Below, piece after piece: positions 35,714-46,565 of a stretch of 64,000 bases of DNA (positions within the stretch are counted from its first letter, which is position 1; each line of letters begins with the position of its first letter). The stretch covers positions 1 to 64,000 of the forward strand of contig CBFFRP010000209.1 of the NCBI GenBank assembly GCA_965644295.1, written 5' to 3'. The notes under the pieces were generated by a model that worked only from the letters and a program-made list of their open reading frames with translations, made no database searches and was not told where the DNA came from. This stretch comes from Paraphysomonas bandaiensis (Eukaryota; Chrysophyceae). The position numbers were made by a program, and so were the translations under genes.

Positions 35714-36127
35714 ATGGAACAGGAAGTATTTACTCTCAATAAGAGAGTACCACGGATTCAAAAATCATTAGGTATATTGCTTGTTAGTTTGCAAGGTCAT
35801 AATGTAGTGGTTGAACTGAAAAACAATGTCGAAGTATCAGGTCTGATTGAAGAGGCTGATAGCAATATGAACCTAACTATGCGTAATGTTGAACAATGCT
35901 TTCCTAGTGGAGTTATTAAACATATGGATATTGCGTTTATTAATGGGACTACTGTGCGTTATGTTCATATCCCCACACAAATCAATGCCGTCAAGCATTT
36001 GAATGATTATGTAAGAATACTCATACGTAATGTCTTTTTTCAGCTGATTTATGGGATATAGATGTCTACCGTGAAGAGAATATCTAGAGGAAACAAGCAG
36101 CACCAAAGGAAACCAGCTAAACCGTAG
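35714..36127 (+). CDS. Sm-like protein, LSM10-like
   Basis: Exon 1 35,714-36,010 (99 codons), a 51-bp intron, and exon 2 36,062-36,127 (22 codons including stop), 120 residues. Without splicing the frame runs into a TAG at 36,059-36,061. The Sm fold is clear: Sm1 as SLGILLVSLQGHNVVVELKN, with EEADSNMNLTMRNV, and Sm2 as FINGTTVRYVHIPTQIN. The pattern 'VRYVHIP' and LLVSLQG resembles LSM10, the SmD1 replacement in the metazoan U7 snRNP, more than SmD1 itself (IRYFILP). Exon 2 gives a basic tail (KRISRGNKQHQRKPAKP). If orthologous, the protein would act in the nucleus in replication-dependent histone mRNA 3' processing. A divergent SmD1 is the alternative. Confidence 0.8.
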
Positions 36128-36781
36128 TTTTCCTTGTGTGGCCACGTGATTAAATGCACGTGGCATCATAGTACGTTTTCATACACAATGTGATGATACG
36201 TTTTGGGGCTCGGGATAGTATAATGCCTCGGTGTGGAACGGAATCAGGGTATATAGTGCCACCTTTGTCGTCATGATATGTTTCACACGCTATATTACAT
36301 GTTTTTTAGCACAGGACTTTTGTTATTGCATAATCATTAGCTAACCATGATCATATGAACAGAAAACACAATACCAATTGGCCTAGTATTCGCTGATCTA
36401 CATGTCTCAGCGAGACTAATTATTCATAACCTCTTCTCGTGTTGTACATTTTACTTTTAAGAAATTCATAATCAGCAGAACACACTTGTTTGGGTCCGAT
36501 GCCACTGCTATGCCTTCCTACTCTCGCGGTTATTTATTCACTAATTTGCTATCATGACTTTGAAAGACAATATATGTTTACTAGTTATATTAGCAATAAT
36601 AATAAAATTTACGTAAAAAAAATATTCCTGTACTGTAGCCATTAATCGAATGTAAATAACATGAAGTATATAGATATATGCGGTATGCTGGTCACCAAGG
36701 TGGACCTCTATACCGTTTACTTGACATTTAGGTTCCAACGTAATTTCAGTCCCATGATAGAGTGAACACACAAGTATGGAC
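36128..36781. other. Intergenic between convergent genes
   Basis: AT-rich 3' flanks of the LSM10-like gene and the GPCR. No exon recognised. I could not convincingly place a histone-type stem-loop here. Confidence 0.4.
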
Positions 36782-37804
36782 TCAGTATACGGAATTTGAC
36801 ACTTTCCATATTCTTAATGAAGATCTTGTTGTTCCAGCCCAAGTATATTCATCTAAGCGCTGAATCCAAGATGTCACCTTATTGTGAATAGAGAAACTCC
36901 ACATCTTCTGTACATTTGGAAGGGAGTAAAACGCAATACAGTTACAAAGTCCTAGACAATATGCTGTTTTGAAGAGTATATTTATCCATCTACGATTATA
37001 TCGAGCAAACGAGGCGAGGCGAAATATCGTGGGGAATAAATAACACAGAAGTAGAATAATGGGAAACCACTTCAACTGACTAACAACATTTCGAATGACT
37101 CTGGAGGCTTCAGCGAGGCCATAGAGTTCGGGCTCAATAGAATTAGTTTTCTATAAAATAAGTAAGTCAACATATATTAATCAAGTTCTACTGTACCAGC
37201 ATAGTACTTATACGCCCACTCACTAATGCATATATTATGACAGCGTAAGTCATCGCGACCCAAAGAGGTATGTAAAAGCACACTAATATAATAAATATTC
37301 TCCTTCTGCTGCTAATATCATCACGAATCCAGCTGTATAAGAAACAATGTCATGTAAGAAACAATACTATTCCATAAAAAGGATTCCCCACCAAAAATTG
37401 CTTGTGTTATCTCTACCATACGCACCCAGCGCAGCCGGGATCACAGACATTAGTGCAGGTAATCCCCATATAGTAATTACAACAGGACTTTTAACCGCAT
37501 CTTTAGTTACGTTACGTGAACTTTCACGGAAGAACAAAATAAATATCGTATAAGTTATAAAAATAGATATTAGTGATGTTGTCAAGCCGAAATAGTTGAT
37601 ACCAACAGCCTGAATATGACATAACGCCTTGTTATCTGGCATTTGTAGAGTATAAAATAAATGTCCAAAGATATCTGATATAGCTAAATACATAATCAAT
37701 TGACCAGAACCAGATCTCAACTTTGGAAACATCGCCAGACTTATGCACGTTAAGGATGCCCCTGCGAGGCTAAGGCTATTGAGTACGACATCAACATTCG
37801 ACAT
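36782..37804 (-). CDS. Dictyostelium cAMP-receptor-like (class E type) GPCR
   Basis: Exon 1 from ATG 37,804 carries helices 1-4 (LSLAGASLTCISLAMFPKL, LIMYLAISDIFGHLFYTL, SLISIFITYTIFILFF, VVITIWGLPALMSVIPAALG). A second exon at about 37,200-37,330 gives CWIRDDIS, then helix 5 (IFIILVCFYIPLWVAMTYAV). A third exon has LKWFPIILLLCYLFPTIFR (helix 6) and the helix 7 region, ending in a TGA at 36,782. The W-I-R-D-D motif and the LKW(Y/F)PI helix are typical of cAMP-receptor-like (CRL/CAR) proteins. The C-terminal tail is short, about 50 residues. The ligand is unknown; cAMP is not implied outside dictyostelids. An LMBD2-type protein, a class linked to GPCR signalling in animals, is encoded 26 kb away, but there is no evidence that they work together. 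Confidence 0.85.
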
Positions 37805-38964
37805 ACTGATGCACTGATATGCAATATATATAGCTGCTGTAATTACGACACCAGTAAGGTATACTAGTTCCTCATTGCTATCTATATTCTATGGCTTCAA
37901 CTGCGATTGGATGATAGAGGAAAAGAAGATACGCACATGTGTATATCCACCAGCAGAGGGTGTATAATCCAATCAAAATGACTATACTGGTATACGCAAG
38001 TAGTTTCTATCAGAGTGGGAACATTCTATGAAACATCGTATACTGTATTTTCATATAGGTAAAATCTCCTATTTTTAATATGAAAGTATACTTTTTAAGC
38101 ATAAAAATATGTACTTTTTTCTTCATGTCATTGAAATCCTTCATATTTCTGGACATGCAATGTACACCAGCTTACAGAGTTTAGCGAACACGACTTAGAC
38201 TTGTTGTTGCAAGACGAGGATACAAGCAGAGAAGAAGTGGTGACATATGACGATAGTGAAGCAATCAAGCACACTGGGGAACCAATGATATTTCCGTTAT
38301 GAATCTTACAGCTTACAATTGATGCAACTGTGCAAAGCTCCTTTTCTGGATAATAAAGTACATGATAACTTCTGCTGTTATTCATTTAGTGTAACGAATG
38401 TGGACTGGTATCTACACTTGGGAACAATATATGCAATAGTATTGCAAGGCTGTCTCCATTCTATTATATAGCTATACCTTTTTAATCGTCCTGACAATGC
38501 ATTATTTACCTTATTACAATAGTATTATACTCAGCTGCTAAATATATGCGTATAGTCTAGTTCTAGTCATTAAGATCACATGATAGCAATGATTACCTAG
38601 TATTCGCTAATTCGTATATCGCATTATCATCATTAATACAAAATTATCTGGGATATGTTTACAGATAACAAGTGAAGAAGGATGAGTAGTTTTGCGCAAC
38701 ACTGAGAAAATATTTACTTTTAGCTGCACTGAATAGGCGTTTACAGACCGACAAGTGCACCTGTGCTTAGGTATATCAACTTGCGATTTCCTATTTTGTA
38801 GAGCAATAATGATGCCAGGGAACAATCGCCAGACACCAGATAATAATGAATACAATATATTCAATAACATTAGAGAGTGCTTTACAATATAACTGACACA
38901 TCAAATTAGATAGCGGAATATTCTACGAAAACAAGTGCTAACCACAGTACTTGTGCAAATACTT
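37805..38964. other. Intergenic, no gene seen
   Basis: Promoter side of the GPCR and 3' flank of the phosphatase gene. Minus-strand frames at 38,128-38,385 and 38,607-38,870 have no family similarity and poor composition. Confidence 0.4.
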
Positions 38965-40581
38965 CTACACAGTGCTCACACTTTCACTACTCTTACTCTG
39001 TGAGGCCTGTGTGTGACTGACAGTAACACGTGGGTTGTTAACCCCTTCAGCACCAACAGGAGTAGACGCTGCTGCAAACACATTTTTGGGTTTACCATAT
39101 TTCCCTTGCGGTTTCAATTCCCGAGGAGGTACATTTTGTCTTCTCCCTGATCGGTCCATATCAGAGGTGAACCCAACATCACTTCGGGTAGACACATCTA
39201 GTTCGGCCCTGATCTTCCCTTCACCCTCAGATAGGGGATGGAATATTTCCCTAGCACGATTTACCATTGTCTTGCCGATTCTTGATATCTCCGCTAGGAA
39301 CGTATCTACGGGAGGTGTCTCTCGGAAAACATATAACACTATTACCACCGCAAGACATAGTCCAGGAACTAGCACAGCCGCGGCAATGGCTCCGCCACCA
39401 CCACTGCTGGAACTGCGTCGACTGGATCTGAAGTGTGTCGAGCCTGACGAAATAGACGCTCTGTACTCCGCTGTATGAGGATTATTCATAACACCAGTAT
39501 ATCTAACATTCCCACTGGTATCTACAAATGTCACATTGAAAGTCTCGCCGTTTACCTCAGCATATGCAAAGCCACTGGACGAAGAGTAGGTTTTTACGAA
39601 AGGGGTGCTCGCAGAAATGCCCATGTTCTTCACACCCTCCGAACCAAAGGGTCCTCGTCCTGCTCCCTGTCCGCACACAACATAAGTTATACCGTCATCC
39701 ATAGTTATGTACTGATTGCTATGGTCGTGTCCCGCAATGTACATGTGCACGTTGTGCCGTCGCAGTATCGGTGCCAGCATATTCAGTAGCACATCATTAT
39801 CACCATTTAATCCAACTGAGTAAATAGGATAGTGACCAGTAACTACTACCCAGGTTGCAACTTTGGATTGTTCAGCAAGGGTGCTGTCGATCCAGTCCAG
39901 CTGCGTCTTTCGCACAGTACGCCATTTAGGATTTTCATAAACGAAACCCGTATCATCGTGATCAGTATCCAATAGTTGGGTATCAATGTTAACCACACTG
40001 AGAATGTCACCGCTAGGTAGAGTATAATTGAAGACAAAATAGCGAGATGGCATTGTCCATAAACTCTCATCCTCTTCGAAGCTACGGTCTATTTGAGCCT
40101 GGGGATCAACATGATAGTCGTGGTTACCAAGAATGGCATACCTAGAAGCACATATTAAGTAAGCAACATATATTACCTATACAACGTACCATGGAATTTG
40201 TAGAGATGACGCACTATACACATCATGATAAGCTTTATTCCACAGAGGATCCGTCACATTATCAATACCATCTTCATAAAAGTTATCTAGAATATTCTTA
40301 GTTAGACGAATATTCTATGGCCGACAATGTAATTCATACCTCCAAGTGACAATACAAACTGTGCATCTATCTAATCAAAAATAAATAAATAAATAAAACA
40401 ACAAGAATAAAAAAATACTCACTCGCCAACCATACACACCCATTTGATATGCAACAGCGCTTTGATTCTCTGAATTCCATCCCCAATCGCCTACCATTAG
40501 AAAATTGAGACTCTTTCTTGCGGCATGAATTGGTTCAATTGCCACTATAAGACTGATAAATAAAATATCAATAAACTTCAT
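38965..40581 (-). CDS. Purple (tartrate-resistant type) acid phosphatase with C-terminal membrane anchor
   Basis: Five exons from ATG 40,581. The signal peptide is MKFIDILFISLIVAIEPIHA. Metal-ligand motifs of type 5 purple acid phosphatases appear in order: NFLMVGDWGW, LSLGDNFYEDGI (across two exon joins), AILGNHDYH, VVTGHYPIYS and IAGHDHSNQ, so the binuclear centre is complete. About 170 residues follow the catalytic domain, including a glycine-rich spacer and a transmembrane helix (AIAAAVLVPGLCLAVVIVLY) and a ~105-residue cytosolic tail. Animal ACP5 is soluble and ~325 residues, so the anchored form is an extension. Catalysis would be on the lumenal or extracellular side, hydrolysing phosphomonoesters. 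Introns are ~44-55 bp. Confidence 0.92.
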
Positions 40582-41171
40582 GTTGCTATTAGATTAACTA
40601 TGAATCATACAGTAGTTATTAATAAGATAATGTATGTGTGTATTGTATGGCTACAGGCTGCTAACTGACACCTGTCAACACGGAGTGATAACGACAATAT
40701 AAGGAAGTAACAAGATGAGAAATTAAATGAATGTTTGATGAGATAATGATTGTTGTGAATAGATCTGTGAGGTTGAGAGGAACTGCTGGAATATTTCGAT
40801 AGAAGCATATGACTATGCATGAAATTTTAACTATAGCTACTATATGTAAACTGCTGTAGAAAATAGAAGATTTTTTGGAAGATCTTGTGGTTGGGAAATC
40901 TAAAAAAGTTAGATTTTATTCTTATTTCATAAAATACAAGGAAAAAGTTACCCTTTCTTGCATGAAAATATAAGAAATTATAGCAAAGTGCTCTACTATT
41001 ACTCTATTTAGTGCTATATATAAGGATTTTTAGAAAATATCCGGTTATTTATCTGTTGCAGTACGCATACAACAGTGTACATATATGTGTACATAGCAGC
41101 AGTACATACATATCATGGACTTTACATGAAGACATCCACAGTTTAATGAGGGTTAAACACACTACCTCACA
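40582..41171. other. Divergent promoter region (phosphatase / sialidase)
   Basis: About 590 bp shared by two genes encoding secretory-pathway hydrolases. AT-rich, no exon. A shared regulator is possible but nothing in the sequence proves it. Confidence 0.4.
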
Positions 41172-42293
41172 ATGTTCCCATCATTATATACATTCATTTT
41201 TACTATCTTTCTTGTAGGATTTGTGAACTGTCATCCACCTGCTGATTCAGTGCTTGTATTCAATAAAGGAGAGGGCGGTTATTACTGTCATAAGATCCCT
41301 TATCTCTACCGTACATATCATGGTACACTAATCGCTCTAGCAGAAGGAAGGGGTAAATATGGACGTGATGCATGTGATGATTTTGCTGGAACTGATTTAG
41401 TATATAAACGGAGTGTTGATAATGGAGCGACGTGGAGCCCTATTAATGTATTATGGACCAATAGCTCTACTACTGAGTTTAATGTATTGGGAAATGCTGC
41501 ACCTGTACAAGATATTTCTACAGGGCGTATATGGATTCCTTTTTGTCGCAATAATGAAGAAGTTTTCATCACTTATTCTGATGACGATGGTGAGAGCTGG
41601 TCTCCTCCAGTTCACCATCCTGAGCTTGTGCTTGGTGACTGGAAGTGGGTCGGTCTTGGCCCTCCAGCTGGAATCCAGTTATCGTCTGGACGTCTACTTA
41701 TTCCATCTTACCATACTACACTTTGGAAAGGTGATGGATGTGCCTCCCGTGGTCATACTCTCTACAGCGATGACCATGGCGTAACCTGGGCCATTGGGAA
41801 TGCGGAGTTCGGTGCCCCCTTCCTATCTAATGAATGTCAGGCGGTGGAATTACGAAACGGGTCAGTTCTTATAAATGCTCGAGTGGTATCTACGCATCGT
41901 ATTCAGGTCGTTAGTGATGACGGTGGGCTCTCATTTGGGCCACCTAGTGTTGTGAATGGTCTATCAGAGCCAATAGAGGGATGTGAAGGGTCGACAATTG
42001 GTTACAATGGGGGATCTGGACCGGCGGCTCTATTCTACTCTGGGCCATATACAGATGGCCTCTTTCGACGTAACATGAGTATTTTGACCTCGCGGGACGA
42101 AGGTCTGAACTGGTATCCCGTTACAACAGTGGACAGGGGTGCAGTGAGCTATTCTGCTCTCCAAGTCATACCCGCTAACGAAATCAGTGACAGTGACATC
42201 ATTGGCCTTTTATATGAGAGATCAGATTCTCTGGAGATCGTGTTTGAGCCTGACGAGATTCGCTTCTGGAAATATCCTGTCCCTGCAGTCTAG
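41172..42293 (+). CDS. Secreted sialidase-like (BNR/Asp-box) protein
   Basis: An intronless frame of 373 residues. The N-terminal signal peptide is LYTFIFTIFLVGFVNCHPP. Five Asp-boxes (SxDxGxxW/F) are visible: SVDNGATW, SDDDGESW, SDDHGVTW, SDDGGLSF and SRDEGLNW, the six-bladed propeller signature. Catalytic elements: the acid/base Asp region (CDDFAGTDLVYKRS), the Glu (ECQAVELRNG), the second Arg (LINARV), a likely third Arg (LFRRNMS) and the nucleophile Tyr (GAVSYSALQ). The usual FRIP motif reads CHKIP, so the first Arg of the triad is Lys, which may weaken carboxylate binding. It probably cleaves or binds sialic-acid-like sugars outside the cell. Two broken copies lie in the spacer of the inverted repeat 8-9 kb downstream. 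Confidence 0.88.
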   Translation: MFPSLYTFIFTIFLVGFVNCHPPADSVLVFNKGEGGYYCHKIPYLYRTYHGTLIALAEGRGKYGRDACDDFAGTDLVYKRSVDNGATWSPINVLWTNSSTTEFNVLGNAAPVQDISTGRIWIPFCRNNEEVFITYSDDDGESWSPPVHHPELVLGDWKWVGLGPPAGIQLSSGRLLIPSYHTTLWKGDGCASRGHTLYSDDHGVTWAIGNAEFGAPFLSNECQAVELRNGSVLINARVVSTHRIQVVSDDGGLSFGPPSVVNGLSEPIEGCEGSTIGYNGGSGPAALFYSGPYTDGLFRRNMSILTSRDEGLNWYPVTTVDRGAVSYSALQVIPANEISDSDIIGLLYERSDSLEIVFEPDEIRFWKYPVPAV

Positions 42294-42995
42294 ATTCATC
42301 CTGCATCCCAGTCACCGGTGTTCATGTTTGTGATTTTGCATGTATTCAATATAATTCTTCTATTTTTCTCTCTGGTGTATTAGCATGAACTATGAAGTAC
42401 TTACTATCATTTTATTTCAAGCGCAGTGAGTTTAATAATTTAAGTGAAATCTGATTGTGTTGTGAAAAATATTTATGGTTCGTTACCTGCTCCTTTTACA
42501 TTTACATATGTACATGAATCTCGAAAAACTGTAGCATGATTGGGAGTTTTCATATCGCAAAGTTGCGGAAACTCTATATAGTTCCTTGTGTAAACTATTC
42601 AGAAAAATGATAAAGGCGACTGTACTACTCTACAAAAATACTAGGAACATCATGTTTTATTTCATTGTACTGCTAAAATATAAAATATTGATTGGTCGAC
42701 TGGCAAGGACAGATTACATTATGATGTTGTCTTTCTTACGTTGTTAAGCCAGCTTACATTATATATTTCAATGCAATATATCGATGTATTTAGTTGTATA
42801 TTATATACTTTGTTATACAACTATATCCTATGTCTCATTGTTTTTGAGATTGGACTTGATCAGGTAGTAAAGACTGAAATAGCAGAATGTTAAGAACAAC
42901 GGCTTGAATTATAAATTATAAAAAATCTCACTTATCATTTATTGTCATTTACTAAATTCTGGTTATCTCGACTACCAATTATTTTCTTACGGCCT

Positions 42996-43026
<31 letters not shown>

Positions 43027-44565
43027 GATACAGTCAATATATATTTCAGTTCACTCCCTCAACAAAGTCGGACTCGCGCCTTTTCGTGGTGTTCAAAGGG
43101 ATAAGTACCGACAACTAATATATAGCTGCAGTACAATGACGATTACTTGTTTCTACATTGAGGAGGAGTGTTGGAATACCTATGGTTCTCTAAGATAGTA
43201 CTGTAGAATACGTTAAATACAATGTGAAAAACAGTAATACGTAGTCAATAGTCAAAGATGCTATATAGCTATAACTGTGAAACTGAAGTATTATACCATG
43301 ACGATTCAAGATACGGAAGTTGAGCAGTGGTTGACATGAACGAAATAATTTATCATGTTGTTGACATGTGTTACATGACAACACACACAATTGTGTATAC
43401 GTAAATCTATCTAGTTTGACTAACTTAAAATTCTCTTAAAACGATCTTAATCATCTGAAAATGGTCAATATATAGTGTTGAGCTTTGAAGTTTTTGAGCA
43501 ATTAAAAGCAGCATTTCTAAGGGGGTTACCTGAAGAATACAGCAGTAATATAGACACAGTGTTTAGACACAACAAAAAACTCAATCATACTAACTGTATT
43601 AGGATTCAGCTCAGTGCGAGATTGTATCTGGGAGTTATAATGTTCAATAAAATATATCATCCCTCAACAAAGTCGGACTCGCACCTTTTCGTGGTGTTCT
43701 AGAGGGGATAAGTACCGGAGAGTCTCTCTGGGAAACTATCGTGAGCCGTAAACATAGTCAGCAGATATTCTTCTGCCCACTCATAGCCGAATGCTTGTGT
43801 GGTACAAGGGACACCAATAAGTAGTGTCACTTGTGTAGACGTCTTTGGGCCCTGACAAATAAACAGGCATCCGGGAATGGGCCCACCACAAGGGCATCCG
43901 GGACAGGGCCCACCTGAAGAGTAACCGGGGTATTGGGCTGCCTGCTGAAGTCAAGCATCCGGGATGTTCACCTTAAGAACTCAGAGCGGAAGTGGTCGTA
44001 CCTTGGTGTTTGCGGCGACGCACAATCAAGCAGCTTCCGTAGAGTTTAATAGTAGGATAAAAGAAGTGTGTACTGATTAGTTACAGGTAGAGGTCTAACT
44101 AGTTTGTCTAGCATTCATCTAGTTACTAAGTTGGTGCAGGTTTTTAACGCCTATTGCTAATAATAAGACTTTCAATATATTTCAGTTCACTACTATGATG
44201 ACCATCATCTCAATTGTTCATATAATACTGTTCATTACTGCTGTATACTTCAAATAATGGCCATAATTTAAATATCTTAGATCTACAGCTTTTATTCGTT
44301 GCTCTCAAACAGCAAAACTTGCCACGCCCTCTCAATTCAAAGTAGTGAATGTCTGATTATTAGCAATATAAGTGTGTAAGAGTCAAAACTGATGTAGCAA
44401 AACAATTTAACTAACTATATTGCTTAGCTCTGATATCTTACTATTTGGCGCTACGAAGCAACGAAAGCTTCTTGTTCGTCACCGCATGAACCACGGTGCA
44501 TCATATTTGTTGTATATACATTGTACATGATGTATAAAACCTGATTAAATAAAAATTAAATATAA
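42294..44565. other. Repeat-rich intergenic region
   Basis: Holds a (TA)n tract near 42,996-43,020, dispersed-repeat remnants (43,030-44,190) and no supported gene. Confidence 0.45.
43030..44190 (+). repeat. Transposable-element remnants, including dispersed repeat copy B
   Basis: A ~60-bp block beginning 'ccctcaacaaagtcggactc' and running to ggataagtaccg occurs at about 43,048-43,112 and again at 43,662-43,714. 43,870-44,185 matches the repeat at 26,240-26,580. 'tttcagttcact' occurs at 43,044 and 44,184. A tgttggaatacc start at about 43,170 looks like an LTR beginning. The pattern suggests one or two decayed LTRs with rearrangement; no coding part remains. Confidence 0.6.
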
Positions 44566-44573
44566 TGATGGTC

Positions 44574-45919
44574 GATAAGGTTTTTTTGCGGCCCGCCAGG
44601 GCCCTCGGCCCTCGCGGGCCCGCGGCCCCCCGCGGGCCCTCTAAAATTAATTTTTTTCAGTTTTTGCCTCCTGAAGATTTTGATTTGTTATATTATTTCA
44701 GTTATTGTCTTTTAAAGATTTCGAGTTTTGAAAAAACTAATGTGATTAGTTTTTAATTTCGACTTTTTGAAAACTTAATACAAATTCATTAATAATTTTG
44801 TCATCAAGCAGGCGATTCTATTAACAATTCCTATTGAAGATATTGAGCCTAAAGGGATACCATATGTGCGCCAACATTTTGACGAAGGTGTTCACCGAGC
44901 CAAGTTTGACATATTCTGGAAATACTTCGTGAAGACCTGGATGCTCTCGTACGATCCTAATGATTGGAATGTGCATGGCATTGTAACAGACGAGTCATCA
45001 ACATCCCGCTTGATTAATAGAACCAACAATCCACTGGAAAGGTTTAACAGAAAGCTGAACGAGGCTTTTCCCACTGCGCATCCTTCCGTGGTGTTATATG
45101 TGAGTACTATTCGGAAGCTAAGTCAAGAATACGTCGAACTTCGAAACAAAATTCTCAGGGGTCATGCATCCCGGCCGAAACATCTGCCATTCCAGCAATT
45201 CACATTGCCAGAGGACTACGCTGCATTTGAAATGGACAGGTCAGTCCAAAGGACTAAGTTTGCGCAGCTCAACCAATACAAGTTTTTGATTGGGAAGAGC
45301 CACTATGATCCTGAGGATGGGTGCATGTACGAGGTGGTGAGAGTTGGATTTTACGAGGGGTCCATCGTTGGCTATCGCGAGCAGTGCCGACTGCAGAATG
45401 GATATGTTGTCGATGTACCCACTGATGATTGTATTTCAATTGAGGAGATAGTGAAATACACTGGATGTGGCAAGGAGTCTACAGTGACAGCCGAAGACTG
45501 TGCTTTCACCGAGGAGATTGAGACATGCTGTGTTGCCGCCGGCAGGGCTCAGACCGGCGCCAAACGCCGGAATAGGGCCGGTGGGGCCGGCCCCGGCGTT
45601 GTTTAGGGGCGGGGGCCTGGGGGCAGTGGACGCCGGCTCGTAGAGTCGAAGCGTGGGGAGCCCCCAGCTCCGAAAAATGTTTTGGTATAAAGTTGCTCTT
45701 GCTTAAGATATTAATAACTCTTGCTAAATTTGACCCTTTGCTTTGTGCGTAATACTGCCCTTTGCTTTGTGCGTTATTGTTGCTTGTGGTTGTAGTGTGT
45801 GTTGTGTGTGTTTTTAATTAAGAATTATTGTTATTATTGTTAGTTGTAGTAGAGGGCCAAATGCGGGCCGAGGGCCCTAGCGGGCCGAGGGCCAAAAAGG
45901 GCCAAAATTAAATTTTTCC
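44574..45919 (+). mobile_element. MULE-like DNA transposon, internally deleted, copy 2
   Basis: 1,346 bp, inverted relative to copy 1 and equal to it in length, with positions mapping one to one. It is flanked by its own, different 8-bp duplication (tgatggtc at 44,566-44,573 and 45,920-45,927), so it inserted independently rather than being part of a segmental duplication. Same GC-rich subterminal blocks. Confidence 0.88.
44779..45606 (+). pseudogene. Transposase C-terminal fragment (MULE-type), copy 2
   Basis: The same 275-residue open stretch as copy 1, with an identical translation over the 246 residues compared. It starts directly after a TAA at 44,776-44,778 and lacks an initiator Met and the catalytic N-terminal half. 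It is therefore a deletion derivative mobilised in trans. Identity between copies implies recent movement of one from the other or from a common source. Confidence 0.7.
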
Positions 45920-45927
45920 TGATGGTC

Positions 45928-46565
45928 ACACAACCACCAATAACCTGGCGGACGTATGCCTCCGACATTTCAGTTAGCTTTTCATAGTCAACACTCTTCT
46001 TATATGGTCTTCTATCTCGTTTATTCGTTATCTCTCTGATCTTCCTCTAGACATCTCTTCCTGTACTTGGCACAAGTCACATATCACCAGGATTTCGTAA
46101 ATATATCTGCAGTGTGGTGTGTGGTCATCAGTTCCTATGACCTACGTGTTCACAATCCCAATAATGGTATTTGATCTCTCTGTGTCTTTCGAACGATTAT
46201 GGAACACAGGATTCAATGAAGAGTCGAAACACTCTCTGGCAAGATTATTCTAGTTGTGCTAAAAAAGCTTAAATTATATTGCAACACAATAGATAATAGA
46301 TAATATGAATGTATTTAATATTTAACTACACCTACACTTACTTCATTATAATATATATACTACTCTACTCTATAATTGCATCAGTAAAAAATGTATCACA
46401 ATATTATTGATAGGACGCTACCTTACAATACTAGAGTGCTATATACTATATATTGGATAATATACAACTCTCTACTTAATGAAAAGTACTGCCGAATTAA
46501 GATGATACATGAAATGTATCTTTAAATAATAATTTATTAACGGTACTAAACTATTACGGAGATCA
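45928..46565. other. Left flank of the inverted repeat, with diverged arm homology
   Basis: From about 46,300 to 46,565 this still aligns to 54,072-54,335 in inverted orientation, with many substitutions and indels. No gene seen in 45,928-46,300. Confidence 0.5.

Noticed and set aside
41172-42293. Bacterial origin of the intronless sialidase by horizontal transfer
   Set aside because: Lack of introns and a secreted hydrolase fold are suggestive, but base composition matches the neighbours and there is a eukaryote-like signal peptide. A phylogeny would be needed, so it is not claimed.
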